This document shows, piece by piece, positions 36,182 through 45,170 of a DNA stretch of 54,714 nt. This DNA comes from Akkermansia muciniphila (GTDB lineage Bacteria > Verrucomicrobiota > Verrucomicrobiia > Limisphaerales > UBA9464). Below the pieces are notes generated by a model, which worked only from the letters and a program-made list of their open reading frames with translations, had not been told where the DNA came from and did not search any database. Each line of letters opens with the position of its first letter. Positions within the stretch are counted from its first letter, which is position 1. The position numbers were made by a program, and so were the translations under genes. The stretch spans positions 1 through 54,714 of the forward strand of contig CAMAUY010000026.1 of assembly GCA_945861565.1 (NCBI GenBank), given 5' to 3'.

Positions 36182-36973
36182 CGACCTGACCTGCTAATTT
36201 GCCTGCGGGAATTTCGTCGAGTGTACGGACCACCTCCTCGGGAGCAATCGAAACTTTTGCCGGAAACTGCTTCCGTCACGATCCCCGATTTTGGCTGGCC
36301 TGCCACGGAAGCAATCTATTCTCCGGTGCCGGGGGCGAATGCGTTTGTGCAGAGTCTGCCGACAAATTCCATTTCAATCTTTCCCATCTTGAGCCGTACG
36401 CACGCCACCTTGCCCGCGGGGTTCAACGTGCCCAAGGATGGCGACAACTCGGTCATCGGCGGAGTCGTCTATCGCGGGCCGATCGCCGAATTGTATGGAA
36501 AATATATCTACGCGGATTTCGTGGCGGCGCGCATTTATCGCTTCGAATTTGACCGCAACACCAATCCGACGTTATTCCTCGGCACCAATGTCGCAAATCT
36601 GACCGAAATCTCCGCCGAATTGAAAGCCACACTGCCGGGCGCAGTTTTGAACAAGCCAGTTTCATTTTATGCGGATGCCGTCGGGGATCTTTACATCGTA
36701 GAGTACGGTCTTAACTCGGCGGCGGGAAAAGGGATTATTTACAAACTCGTCGCCGTGCCACTGACCCCAACGCTGAGTCAGCCGAACTATACCGACGGGC
36801 AATTTCGCGTGGCCGTAACTGGCGCTGCCGGCGAGCAATACACGGTGGAACTTTCCACGAACCTCGTGACCTGGACGGTCATTGCCACAGATACGTCGCC
36901 GTTCATCCACACGGACGCGGGGGCTGCGTCGGTATCTTACCGGTTTTATCGCGCACGGCACAAACCGCAATGA
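36182..36973 (+). pseudogene. 5'-truncated PQQ sugar dehydrogenase-like protein
   Basis: This open stretch (after a stop at 36179-36181, no convincing start) encodes the last half of a glucose/sorbosone-dehydrogenase-like propeller: DFGWPATEA matches the usual NYGWPxxEG, followed by GGVVYRGPIAELYGKYIYADFV (shortened here to motif form GG.VYRG...YADF) and DAVGDLYIVEYG. The last 65 residues form a verrucomicrobial-type C-terminal beta module ending YRFYRARH. Full-length relatives have several hundred more residues N-terminally, and these are missing; the neighbour upstream runs in the opposite direction. It reads as a remnant after a deletion or rearrangement. GTG 36221 is the first plausible start if it is still expressed. 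Confidence 0.7.
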
Positions 36974-37043
36974 TGTTGGCTGTCGGCGGCTACGGGTAAT
37001 AAGATTTTGTCATTCTTGCCTGGGCGGGGCTGTGAATTGATCC

Positions 37044-37071
37044 TTCGCCCAAGCGCCGTTCTTGCTATTGT
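37044..37071 (+). promoter_or_regulatory. weak leaderless promoter candidate
   Basis: TTCGCC (37044-37049), 16-nt spacer, TATTGT (37066-37071), 7 nt before the ATG at 37079. The -35 box is poor. Confidence 0.3.
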
Positions 37072-37078
37072 CTTCCGC

Positions 37079-39424
37079 ATGCACTTGAAATTCCTGCCTG
37101 CCCTCGCCACCGGGCTGTTAATCGCGATTTCAGCGATGCACGGAGCGGAGGCTCCGCGTCCGCCGAAGGTGGAGTTCAGTCGCGATGTACGGCCGATCTT
37201 GTCTCAGAATTGCTTTGCGTGTCATGGCTTTGACAAGGCGGCCCGCAAAGCGGATCGCAGGCTCGATACCCAGGAGGGGGCGATCGCAACGAAGGATGGC
37301 GTGACGGCAGTGGTTCCGGGAAGGCCGGAGGCGAGTGAGTTGATTGCGCGCATTTTTGCGAGCAAGGAGGAGGATTTGATGCCGCCGAAGAAATCCGGCA
37401 AGCGCCTCACGGCACTGCAGAAGGAAACGCTGAAACGCTGGATCGAACAGGGGGCGACTTACCAGAGGCACTGGTCGTTTGAGTCGCCCCTGCGCCGCCT
37501 GCCGCCGGTGGTTCCGGGCGCATCGCATCCAGTGGATCGTTTCATTCAGGCGCGACTCGCTGAGGAAGGACTCACGCCTTCGCGGATGGCGGACAGTCTG
37601 ACGTTGATTCGGCGGGTGACCCTCGATTTGATTGGATTGCCGCCGTCCCCGGACGAGGTGGCTACGTTTGTCAAGGCGTCGGCGAAGGATTCGGAGGCCG
37701 CCTATCGCGAGCTGGTGGATCGCCTGCTGAGCAACCCCCACTACGGCGAACGCTGGGGCCGATGGTGGCTCGATCAGGCGCGGTATGCCGACAGCAATGG
37801 GTACTCGATTGATGCGCCACGGCAGATCTGGAAATATCGCGACTGGGTCGTCGGAGCCCTGAATGCGGACCTGCCGTTTGATCAGTTCACGGTCGAGCAG
37901 CTCGCGGGCGATTTGCTGCCAAACGCGACGGAGAGTCAAAATATTGCGACAGGATTTCATCGCAACACGCAGATCAATCAGGAGGGGGGTATCGACAAGG
38001 AGCAGTTCCGCGTGGACAGCGTATTCGACCGCGTGGCGACGACGGGCACGGTCTGGCTCGGGCTTTCGGTCGGTTGCGCCCAGTGCCACGATCACAAATT
38101 CGACCCCATCGAGCAGAGGGAATACTACCGATTCTTCGCGTTCCTGAACAGCCAGGAGGAGCCGACGCTAAAGGTGTTCGATTCAAGTGTGGACGTCCGG
38201 GCGCTCACGGAGGAGTTCAAAGAAACCGAGGGTAAATTGACGGAAATGCTCAGACAGCGCGGCGATGAACTTGCGACTTGGGAGGCCGGACTGTCGGTGG
38301 AATTCAAGAAGACACTTTCGTCCGAACTACAGAACGCTCTCGCCGTGCCCCCGGCAAAGCGTTCGCTGGCGCAGAACCGTCTCCTCTTCGGATCCATCTT
38401 GGGCCCGAGCGATGGCTTCCGCGTGGTGAATGATCGCTATACGGAGCTGGACACGCTGCTTAACAGCGGCACCACGACGATGGTGATGAAAGAACTGCCG
38501 AAGCCGCGGAAGACGACCGTCTTTATCAAGGGTGACTTCACGCGGCCGGCGGATGAAGTGACTCCGGGGACGCCCGCGGTGCTACATGCATTTGAAAAGC
38601 GGGCGGACCCGCCGACCCGGCTCGACCTCGCGCGCTGGATCACCAGCCCCCAGAATCCGCTGACCGCACGCGTGATCGTGAATCGTGTGTGGCAGCAGTA
38701 TTTCGGTCGCGGCATCGTGGAGACCGAGAACGATTTTGGAATGCAGGGTACGGCACCGTCGCATGCGGAGTTGCTCGACTGGCTGGCGGGCGAGTTCCGG
38801 GAGCGAAGGTGGAGTCTTAAGGAAATGCACCGGCTGATCGTCACGGCGCACACGTATCGCCAGAGTTCAGCGGACCGGCCGGAGCTTCGCGCGAAAGATC
38901 CGAACAACATTCTCCTCGCTCGCCAGCAGCGGCTGAGACTCGATGCGGAGATTGTGCGTGATGTCGCCCTCGCGGCGAGCGGGTTGTTTTCACCGAAGCT
39001 CGGTGGGCCGCCGGTGTATCCGCCCATTCCCGACGGCGTCATGGGCCAGGGCCAAGTGAAGCGCGCCTGGACTGTGAGCAAGGGCGAGGACAAATTCCGC
39101 CGCGGCATTTACACCTTCGTCTATCGTGCCTCGCCGCCGCCTTCGCTGAATGTATTTGATGCGCCGGATGGCTACAGCAGTTGCACGCGCCGCCTTCGCA
39201 GCAACACGCCGCTGCAGGCGCTCACGCTCATGAATGACAGCGGCTTCTTCGAGTTTGCTGCCGCGCTGGAAAAGATCATCCACAAGGATGGCCTCGAAAC
39301 CGCATTCCGCCGCTGCACCACTCGCGATCCCCAGCCCGATGAACTCGCGGTCCTGAAAAAACTCGATACCCTCAACGCTGCCCGCGCCCTGCTTAACCTC
39401 GACGAAACTCTCACGAGAGAATAG
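37079..39424 (+). CDS. PSCyt1/DUF1549/DUF1553 cytochrome protein
   Basis: A 781-residue exported protein. Seen: signal peptide (MHLKFLPALATGLLIAISA), a planctomycete-type cytochrome c domain with CFACH (about 50-54) and a later DLMPPKKSGKRLT, DUF1549 (about 140-360) with CAQCHDHKFDPI, and DUF1553 (about 500-770, ARWITSPQNPLTARVIVNRV). It is the common architecture of the family, unlike the first copy at 2703. The DUF1501 partner follows 7 bp downstream. ATG 37079 rather than an upstream TTG keeps the signal peptide at the N-terminus. Confidence 0.93.
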   Translation: MHLKFLPALATGLLIAISAMHGAEAPRPPKVEFSRDVRPILSQNCFACHGFDKAARKADRRLDTQEGAIATKDGVTAVVPGRPEASELIARIFASKEEDLMPPKKSGKRLTALQKETLKRWIEQGATYQRHWSFESPLRRLPPVVPGASHPVDRFIQARLAEEGLTPSRMADSLTLIRRVTLDLIGLPPSPDEVATFVKASAKDSEAAYRELVDRLLSNPHYGERWGRWWLDQARYADSNGYSIDAPRQIWKYRDWVVGALNADLPFDQFTVEQLAGDLLPNATESQNIATGFHRNTQINQEGGIDKEQFRVDSVFDRVATTGTVWLGLSVGCAQCHDHKFDPIEQREYYRFFAFLNSQEEPTLKVFDSSVDVRALTEEFKETEGKLTEMLRQRGDELATWEAGLSVEFKKTLSSELQNALAVPPAKRSLAQNRLLFGSILGPSDGFRVVNDRYTELDTLLNSGTTTMVMKELPKPRKTTVFIKGDFTRPADEVTPGTPAVLHAFEKRADPPTRLDLARWITSPQNPLTARVIVNRVWQQYFGRGIVETENDFGMQGTAPSHAELLDWLAGEFRERRWSLKEMHRLIVTAHTYRQSSADRPELRAKDPNNILLARQQRLRLDAEIVRDVALAASGLFSPKLGGPPVYPPIPDGVMGQGQVKRAWTVSKGEDKFRRGIYTFVYRASPPPSLNVFDAPDGYSSCTRRLRSNTPLQALTLMNDSGFFEFAAALEKIIHKDGLETAFRRCTTRDPQPDELAVLKKLDTLNAARALLNLDETLTRE

Positions 39425-39431
39425 CCATTCC

Positions 39432-40886
39432 ATGAACCCGGATCACGCCCTGCGCGAAATCACGCGTCGCCACTTTTTCAGCCGCTGCTCGTTGGGCGTC
39501 GGCTCCATCGCTCTGGCATCGCTCATGGCGGAGCGCGGACTTGCCGCCGCGCCGGCGGCGAATTTGCGCAATCCTTTCGAACCGAAACGCACGCATTTTC
39601 CTGCCAAGGCGAAGAAAGTCATCTTCCTCTTCATGGCCGGAGGACCGTCACAACTGGAGTTGTTCGATTATAAGCCGAAGCTGACCGAACTCAATGGCCA
39701 GCCGATTCCAGACAGCTACGTGGCTGGCAAACGCTTTGCCTTCATGGACAGCACGCATCGCACGAATCTGCTGGGGACCAAGCGGACGTTCCAGCGGCGC
39801 GGGCGGAGCGGCGCATGGGTCAGCGATTTGCTGCCCCATACTGCGGGCATCGTGGACGAGATAAGTCTCCTCACCACCTGCAAGGGGGAGCTGTTCAATC
39901 ACGCTCCCGCCAAACTATTCATGAATGCCGGCAGCGGGCTCTTTGGCCGGCCCAGCATGGGCGCATGGGTCACCTACGGGCTCGGCAGCGAGTGCGACGA
40001 TTTGCCCGGCTTCGTCGTGCTGCAGAGCGGTCCGCGGGGTCCGCGCGGCGGCGCGGTGCTCTGGGGCAGTGGCATTTTGCCGACGACCTATCAAGGTGTC
40101 CCGTTGCGCAATCAAGGCGATCCGATCGTTAATCTCTCCACGCCCCAATCCGTCAGCGTGGCCCAGCAGCGCCAGCTCGTCGATGCTGTGCGCGAGTTGA
40201 ATCTCAAACGCCTGATCGAGACCGGCGACGGTGAGATTTCCACGCGCATCAACGCCTACGAAATGGCGTATCGCATGCAAACCAGTGCGCCGGAGTTGAT
40301 GGACATCAGCGGCGAGAGTCAGGCGACGCTTGATCTCTACGGGATCAAAGACTTGAAGGAGACTAGCTTCGCCCGCAACTGCCTGCTCGCACGGCGCCTG
40401 ATCGAGCGGGGCGTGCGTTTTGTGCAGCTCTACGACACGAACTGGGATCACCACGGTGGCCCGACCGAGAATTTAGAGAAGCATTTGCCCCTGAAGTGCC
40501 TGGACGTCGATCAGCCCTCCGCCGCGCTCGTTCGGGATCTTAAGCAGCGCGGGTTGCTGGACGACACCATCGTGATTTGGGGCGGTGAATTTGGCCGCAC
40601 ACCGATGGGCGAAGTGCGCGAGTCCACGGGTCGCAATCATCATATCGACGCCTTCACGATGTGGTTCGCCGGGGGCGGATTCAAAGCCGGTCAAGTCTAT
40701 GGCCAGACTGACGAATTCGGATTCGGGGCCGTCGAGGAGCCCGTTCATGTCCGCGACATCCACGCCACGCTCCTGCACCAACTCGGTCTTGATCACGAAC
40801 GCCTCTCGGTCCGCTCGCAAGGCCTCGACTTCCGGCTCACCGGCGTGAGCCCGGCGAAGGTGGTGACGGGTCTGCTCGACACATAA
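39432..40886 (+). CDS. Tat-exported DUF1501 protein
   Basis: A 484-residue DUF1501 protein, second copy in the window. Seen: twin-arginine type signal ITRRHFFSRCSLGVGSIALA, IFLFMAGGPSQLELFDYKP, WGGEFGRTPMGE and STGRNHHIDAF motifs. It shares the architecture of the 5436 gene but is clearly diverged, and has an extra insert around 205-215 (GPRGPRGGAVLWG). The pair with the PSCyt1 gene is co-translated (7-bp gap). Confidence 0.92.
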   Translation: MNPDHALREITRRHFFSRCSLGVGSIALASLMAERGLAAAPAANLRNPFEPKRTHFPAKAKKVIFLFMAGGPSQLELFDYKPKLTELNGQPIPDSYVAGKRFAFMDSTHRTNLLGTKRTFQRRGRSGAWVSDLLPHTAGIVDEISLLTTCKGELFNHAPAKLFMNAGSGLFGRPSMGAWVTYGLGSECDDLPGFVVLQSGPRGPRGGAVLWGSGILPTTYQGVPLRNQGDPIVNLSTPQSVSVAQQRQLVDAVRELNLKRLIETGDGEISTRINAYEMAYRMQTSAPELMDISGESQATLDLYGIKDLKETSFARNCLLARRLIERGVRFVQLYDTNWDHHGGPTENLEKHLPLKCLDVDQPSAALVRDLKQRGLLDDTIVIWGGEFGRTPMGEVRESTGRNHHIDAFTMWFAGGGFKAGQVYGQTDEFGFGAVEEPVHVRDIHATLLHQLGLDHERLSVRSQGLDFRLTGVSPAKVVTGLLDT

Positions 40887-40964
40887 AACCGGCGATGAAA
40901 CGACTTTTCGAGTTATACGGCCGAGAATGGATTCTTAACCGAGCGTCTCCCCGATGAGCCTGCC

Positions 40965-42263
40965 TCACTTTAGCGACGCGCAGACGAGGCTGGTCTCGCT
41001 ACGGGAATAAATGCGGCCGTTGGCGTAGGCGGGATGACTCCACGTCGGTCCGGTGAGCTGCGCGCGGGCCAGTTCCTTGAAACCTGCAGGTGTGGCGCGG
41101 GCGAGGATCAGTTCGCCACGGTCGTTGGTGATATACCACGTGTCGTTCGCCGCGTTGCGGGTGAGTGTGGCCTGCGCGAAACCCTTGAGCGTCGTCACGC
41201 TTTTCTCGGTCCAGACGAGATTGCCATCCGCCACGGAGAGGCAGCGCACATCCCCGCACGTCGCCTTGTCCGAGCCGTAATGGTTTAACGCGTAGATGTA
41301 GTCACCGACCAGGATGGGCGACGTGTGCAGGCAGCCGAGAGTCGTGCGATCCCACGCGACGCTTGCGGCCGGTTTGTCGCGGCCCAGTTGCAGAGCGATG
41401 CATCCTTCGCGGTCCGAGGGGAAGAGCAAAATGTTCCGTTCGGCGTGAAACGTCGGCACGGAGATGGCCTGGTCCCACGCGAGCTCGCGTTTCCAGTGCC
41501 AGAATACGGAGCCGTCCGCCGGGTTCAGCGCGCACATCGCTTCGCCCGTCCAAGCGATGAGCTGCCGCCGGCCAGCCGAGTTGATCGCGATGACCGGCGA
41601 GTACCCAGCCTTGTCGTCGAGCGCTCGCCAAAGCTCCTTCCCGGTGTCCTTGTCGAAGGCCATCACGGTGCCACCCGGTTTGCCGCCGGCCTGCAGGATG
41701 AGCATTTTGCCCTCGAGCAAGGGCGCATTGGCGACGCCCCAGTCCGGTACCACCGCAGCGCACTCGGCGATCAAGTCTTTCTTCCAGATGATGGCCCCGG
41801 ATTTGGCGTCCACGCAGTGCAGATCGCCCATCGCCCCCAAGGCATATACGCGCCCGTCCCGGACGGTGGGGGTGCAGCGGGGACCGTTGTCGTACCCGCC
41901 CTTGAGCTTGAGCGCGCGAGGGTAGGGGAGTTGCCAGACCAGCTTGCCGTCCATCGCGTCGAGGCAAAGGAGGCGTTCCGTGTCCGCCGCGTTCGTGGCG
42001 GACGGCTTGAGGCGGTCCATGATGAATAATCTGCCCTCCGCGACCGCCGGGCCGGCGTACCCCGCGCCGAGGGTCTGCTTCCACAGAACCACCGGGCCAT
42101 CCTTGGGCAGGGTCGAGGGCAATCCCGGCTCGTTCCAGATGCCGCTGCGCTCCGGTCCGCCGCGAAACTCCGGCCAGTCGGAAGCGGGCGAGGCCGCAGT
42201 GATGGCGACGACCGTGGCGCAGGCAATTAGGAGCGACTTCAGGCGAGTCATTACGGAATTCAT
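40965..42263 (-). CDS. secreted PQQ-like (BamB-type) beta-propeller protein
   Basis: A 432-residue exported protein: signal peptide (LKSLLIACATVVAITAAS) and a seven- or eight-bladed propeller starting DWPEFRGGPERSG. Blades show LLCLDAMDGKLVWQLPYP, HCVDAKSGAIIWKK and KDTGKELWRAL repeats of the PQQ/BamB W-docking type. No metal or quinone ligands are clear. ATG 42251 is an alternative start. It follows the ABC permease gene on the same strand but is separated by 132 bp. Confidence 0.85.
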   Translation of the reverse strand: MNSVMTRLKSLLIACATVVAITAASPASDWPEFRGGPERSGIWNEPGLPSTLPKDGPVVLWKQTLGAGYAGPAVAEGRLFIMDRLKPSATNAADTERLLCLDAMDGKLVWQLPYPRALKLKGGYDNGPRCTPTVRDGRVYALGAMGDLHCVDAKSGAIIWKKDLIAECAAVVPDWGVANAPLLEGKMLILQAGGKPGGTVMAFDKDTGKELWRALDDKAGYSPVIAINSAGRRQLIAWTGEAMCALNPADGSVFWHWKRELAWDQAISVPTFHAERNILLFPSDREGCIALQLGRDKPAASVAWDRTTLGCLHTSPILVGDYIYALNHYGSDKATCGDVRCLSVADGNLVWTEKSVTTLKGFAQATLTRNAANDTWYITNDRGELILARATPAGFKELARAQLTGPTWSHPAYANGRIYSRSETSLVCASLK

Positions 42264-42395
42264 GCCATGGGATGAACTCAATGGCACGGGGAAAAATGTT
42301 CCGCTCAAACGCCAACATTGATTGCGATGGGTCGAAAGAACCTACCTATTCATCGATCCGCTCCCGTCGCGGAGGTGAGGCCAATGCAACCCATG

Positions 42396-43712
42396 TCAGC
42401 GCGGATGGCGAATTTTATCGAGCAGCACCGCCCCAAGAATGACGAGGCCCAACACGACTTTCTGGGTGTAGCTCTCGACGTTCGTCAGGTTCATACCATT
42501 TTGAATGACGGCGATTGTAAAGGCGCCCGTGAGCGTGCCGAGCATTTTGCCTTCGCCCCCCCGGAGGCTTGTGCCGCCCACAACGACGGCTGCGATGATG
42601 TAGAGTTCGTACATGTTGCCGTAGGTGGCCGAGCCACTCTTGAGTTGCGATGCCATGATCACGCCCCCCAACCCGGCGAGTAGCGCGCTGACCACGTAGG
42701 CGGACATCAGCACCCGTTGCACGGGCACACCTGAAAGGCGCGCGGCCTCGCGATTGCCACCGACGGCATAAAGGTATCGCCCCAGCTTTATCCGCGACAT
42801 CAAAGTATGCGCCAGCACATACAGGACGAGCATTAGCACGACGGCATTCGGCAGGCTCGCTAGGTTTGCGCCGCGACCGAGCCAGACGAAGGAGTCGGGG
42901 ATTTGGTAAATGGACTCCCCTTTCGCCAGAATGTAGGCGCACCCGCTGCTGACGAGCATCATGGCGAGCGTCACGATGAACGGTGGAATGCTGAATTGCG
43001 TAATCATCACTCCGGAGAATGCGCCGCCGATTCCGCACAGGAGAATGGCGGCGACGCTGGCGAGCAGCATTCCGCTCGGGGACGCGGTCACTCCCCCCGC
43101 AAGGTCGCGGATGAACCTCGCGGTGAGCACGGCGGATAGCGCGAGCAGGCTGCCGACGGAAAGATCAATGCCGCCGGTGATGATGACCATCGTCATGCCG
43201 ATCGCGACGATGGCAATCACGGCGATTTGGTTGGCGATGTTCAGGAGGTTTTCGGACTTCAGAAAATTTGGCCATCGATAGCTGCGGGGCGTAACCAGCC
43301 GCGGTTCACCCAGAGCGGGGAAGTCTGCCTTCAAGTTGGCGAATACAAGCCAGGCTCCGGTGACTTGCGTGCAGGCGATGACGTCGAGAGTCCCCCCGGA
43401 GGCGTTGATTTTCTGCAGCGCCTCGCGGGCGTCCCTGGGTTCGCCTCTTACCACGGCGAGCACCTCCGCCCCCGAAGCGGAGAGGTCGCGCTCAAGTTTT
43501 GCCGCGAACGAAGCATCGCCTAGTTGATCGCTTGCGGCGATGAGCACGCGCGGGGCTTTCCCGAACGACACTTGGAGGGTCGTGGTGACTTGCTTCGCCG
43601 CTGCTTCACCGGTCGGCGACTGCTCGCTGTTGGTCACCACGCTAAAGAACGCGCACAGCAACAGGAGCACAAAGAGCATCCCGTATTCGGTCAGAAATCG
43701 GGAGTGCTTCAT
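42396..43712 (-). CDS. sugar ABC permease (RbsC-like) with inserted domain
   Basis: A 438-residue inner-membrane subunit of a CUT2 sugar importer. Seen: TM1 (LFVLLLLCAFFSVV), then about 115 soluble residues (30-144, rich in A, E, R), then the standard RbsC body from FLKSENLLNIANQ, IGMTMVIITGGIDLSVGSLLA and later TM helices, with GNREAARLSGV. In E. coli RbsC the equivalent loop is about 25 residues. The insert holds a VLIAASDQLG strand and VLAVVRG, giving a Rossmann-like alternation. The start ATG is 43712 (the upstream frame is antisense). The binding-protein gene ends 37 bp upstream; no ATPase gene is nearby. Confidence 0.88.
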   Translation of the reverse strand: MKHSRFLTEYGMLFVLLLLCAFFSVVTNSEQSPTGEAAAKQVTTTLQVSFGKAPRVLIAASDQLGDASFAAKLERDLSASGAEVLAVVRGEPRDAREALQKINASGGTLDVIACTQVTGAWLVFANLKADFPALGEPRLVTPRSYRWPNFLKSENLLNIANQIAVIAIVAIGMTMVIITGGIDLSVGSLLALSAVLTARFIRDLAGGVTASPSGMLLASVAAILLCGIGGAFSGVMITQFSIPPFIVTLAMMLVSSGCAYILAKGESIYQIPDSFVWLGRGANLASLPNAVVLMLVLYVLAHTLMSRIKLGRYLYAVGGNREAARLSGVPVQRVLMSAYVVSALLAGLGGVIMASQLKSGSATYGNMYELYIIAAVVVGGTSLRGGEGKMLGTLTGAFTIAVIQNGMNLTNVESYTQKVVLGLVILGAVLLDKIRHPR

Positions 43713-43749
43713 GGGATCAGGCGACCACGAGTTGCCTGGAAGGATCCGG

Positions 43750-44724
43750 CTACTTGAGTTCGGGATCCTTCTGCGCGTCCGCCCTGCGGTAGAGACTCGT
43801 GGGGATAAGCATCTGCGGCGGCAGGGTCTCACCTTTCGAGTGGCGAACGATCGCATCGATTATCTGCACGCCCATTTTATCCGGGAACTGAATCGGGTCG
43901 GCGTAGATTTTTCCGTCCTTGATCGCCTGTTTGCCCTCGGGTTGGCCGTCGAATCCAATGATGAACACATGGGTCTTGCCGGCCTTTTCGAGCGCGGCCC
44001 GAGCGCCGAGCGCCGCGGGATCATTGATGGCAAAGATTCCGCGCAGATCCGCATGGGCCTGCAAAGCATCCTCCGCGGCTTTGTAGCCCATGTCCTTCGC
44101 GCCGCTGCTCTCCAGTTCGGTGACGATTTCGACCTTCGCTTTGTCACTCGCATTGTGAGCATCGATGATTTCACGGAATCCTTTCACACGGAGAATGCAG
44201 GACTCCGCTTGCTTGAAATGGAGCACGGCAATCTTGCCGCCCGCTTCGCCGAGCGCTTCGATCATTGCGTGAGCCGCCTCCTTGCCACCGCTGAAATTGT
44301 CGGTCGAAATCTGCGTGACAATCTTCGCGCCCGGTTCGTTGCACGGTATGTCCACGGTAAAGACCGGGATACCGGCTGAGTTCGCCTCCTGAATGACCGG
44401 GATGATCGACTTTGAATCACACGGGCTCAGCACGATTGCGCTGACCTTCTTGACGATGAAATCTTTGATCTGATTGCTCTGCTTGGCCACGTCTTTATCG
44501 CCGCTGACGACGATCGTCGCGTAGCCGCGCTTGTGACCTTCCGCGGTGATGGTATCGCCGATTACTTTAAAGAATGGGTTGTCCAGGGTGAGGAGCGAGA
44601 CACCGATCGTGCCCTTCGCTTGGGTGGCGGCGATCGGCGTACCGGTCGGTACCGTCGTGGGTTTGTCGCACCCGGTCAGGAGGGCGAGCACACTGGCGAG
44701 GATGGCAAGGAGTCGGTGTTTCAT
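43750..44724 (-). CDS. sugar ABC substrate-binding lipoprotein (RbsB-like)
   Basis: A 324-residue type-I periplasmic binding protein: lipoprotein signal with lipobox LLTGC (Cys19), then the RbsB fold beginning IGVSLLTLDNPFFKVIGDT, then GDKDVAKQSNQIKDFI and FAINDPAALGARAALEKAG. It would deliver a pentose or hexose to the permease. Start ATG 44724 was chosen because of the signal sequence. It is the first gene of the importer operon; the ATPase (RbsA) is missing from this locus. Confidence 0.92.
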   Translation of the reverse strand: MKHRLLAILASVLALLTGCDKPTTVPTGTPIAATQAKGTIGVSLLTLDNPFFKVIGDTITAEGHKRGYATIVVSGDKDVAKQSNQIKDFIVKKVSAIVLSPCDSKSIIPVIQEANSAGIPVFTVDIPCNEPGAKIVTQISTDNFSGGKEAAHAMIEALGEAGGKIAVLHFKQAESCILRVKGFREIIDAHNASDKAKVEIVTELESSGAKDMGYKAAEDALQAHADLRGIFAINDPAALGARAALEKAGKTHVFIIGFDGQPEGKQAIKDGKIYADPIQFPDKMGVQIIDAIVRHSKGETLPPQMLIPTSLYRRADAQKDPELK

Positions 44725-44907
44725 GGTTAAGTTTTGAGAGCAATTCGAAACGGAATCAAGGATCGGCTCCACGAAGACACACGCCACGGTATCGAGCCGC
44801 GCGCGTCTGGCTTCCGATCGCACCGTGCCGACGTCCGGTCACTCTTTCCGAATTCTTAAAGAAAGGGCTATGCAGGAATCAAATAACAGATCCCGTCAAA
44901 GTTGACA

Positions 44908-45063
44908 TCACAGATTCTCGGGAAAATCCGTTTTGACAGGGGAGACCGAGTGCATGAAGAGCGAGGCGTATTCTTTTGCGGCGATGTAGTCGGCCCCAGT
45001 ACCCCCTTGGAGTTCGACTCGGCCGTCAGGGCGCTTTACCAGGCGTCCACGTCCGAAGATCAT
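44908..45063 (-). CDS. small uncharacterised protein
   Basis: A 51-residue protein, MIFGRGRLVKRPDGRVELQG then GTGADYIAAKEYASLFMHS. The basic VKRPDGRVEL beta-hairpin and helix-like C-terminal half look like a real small protein, and I recall similar ones in Verrucomicrobia but cannot show it. It lies between the RbsB-like gene and the aldehyde dehydrogenase gene on the same strand. Longer starts to 45147 are possible. Confidence 0.5.
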   Translation of the reverse strand: MIFGRGRLVKRPDGRVELQGGTGADYIAAKEYASLFMHSVSPVKTDFPENL

Positions 45064-45170
45064 GATGACTTCCACCGTGGAGTGAGGCGGGTGATGCGAG
45101 AAGGATTTGAACATACGGGCCAGACGATGAGCCCGAGGGTCAGCCATCCGCTGTCAGGGGGGATTGGAAA

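Noticed and set aside
36120-36233. N-terminal extension of the Gfo/Idh/MocA gene
   Set aside because: It would bury the twin-arginine signal inside the protein; ATG 36119 puts the signal at the start.
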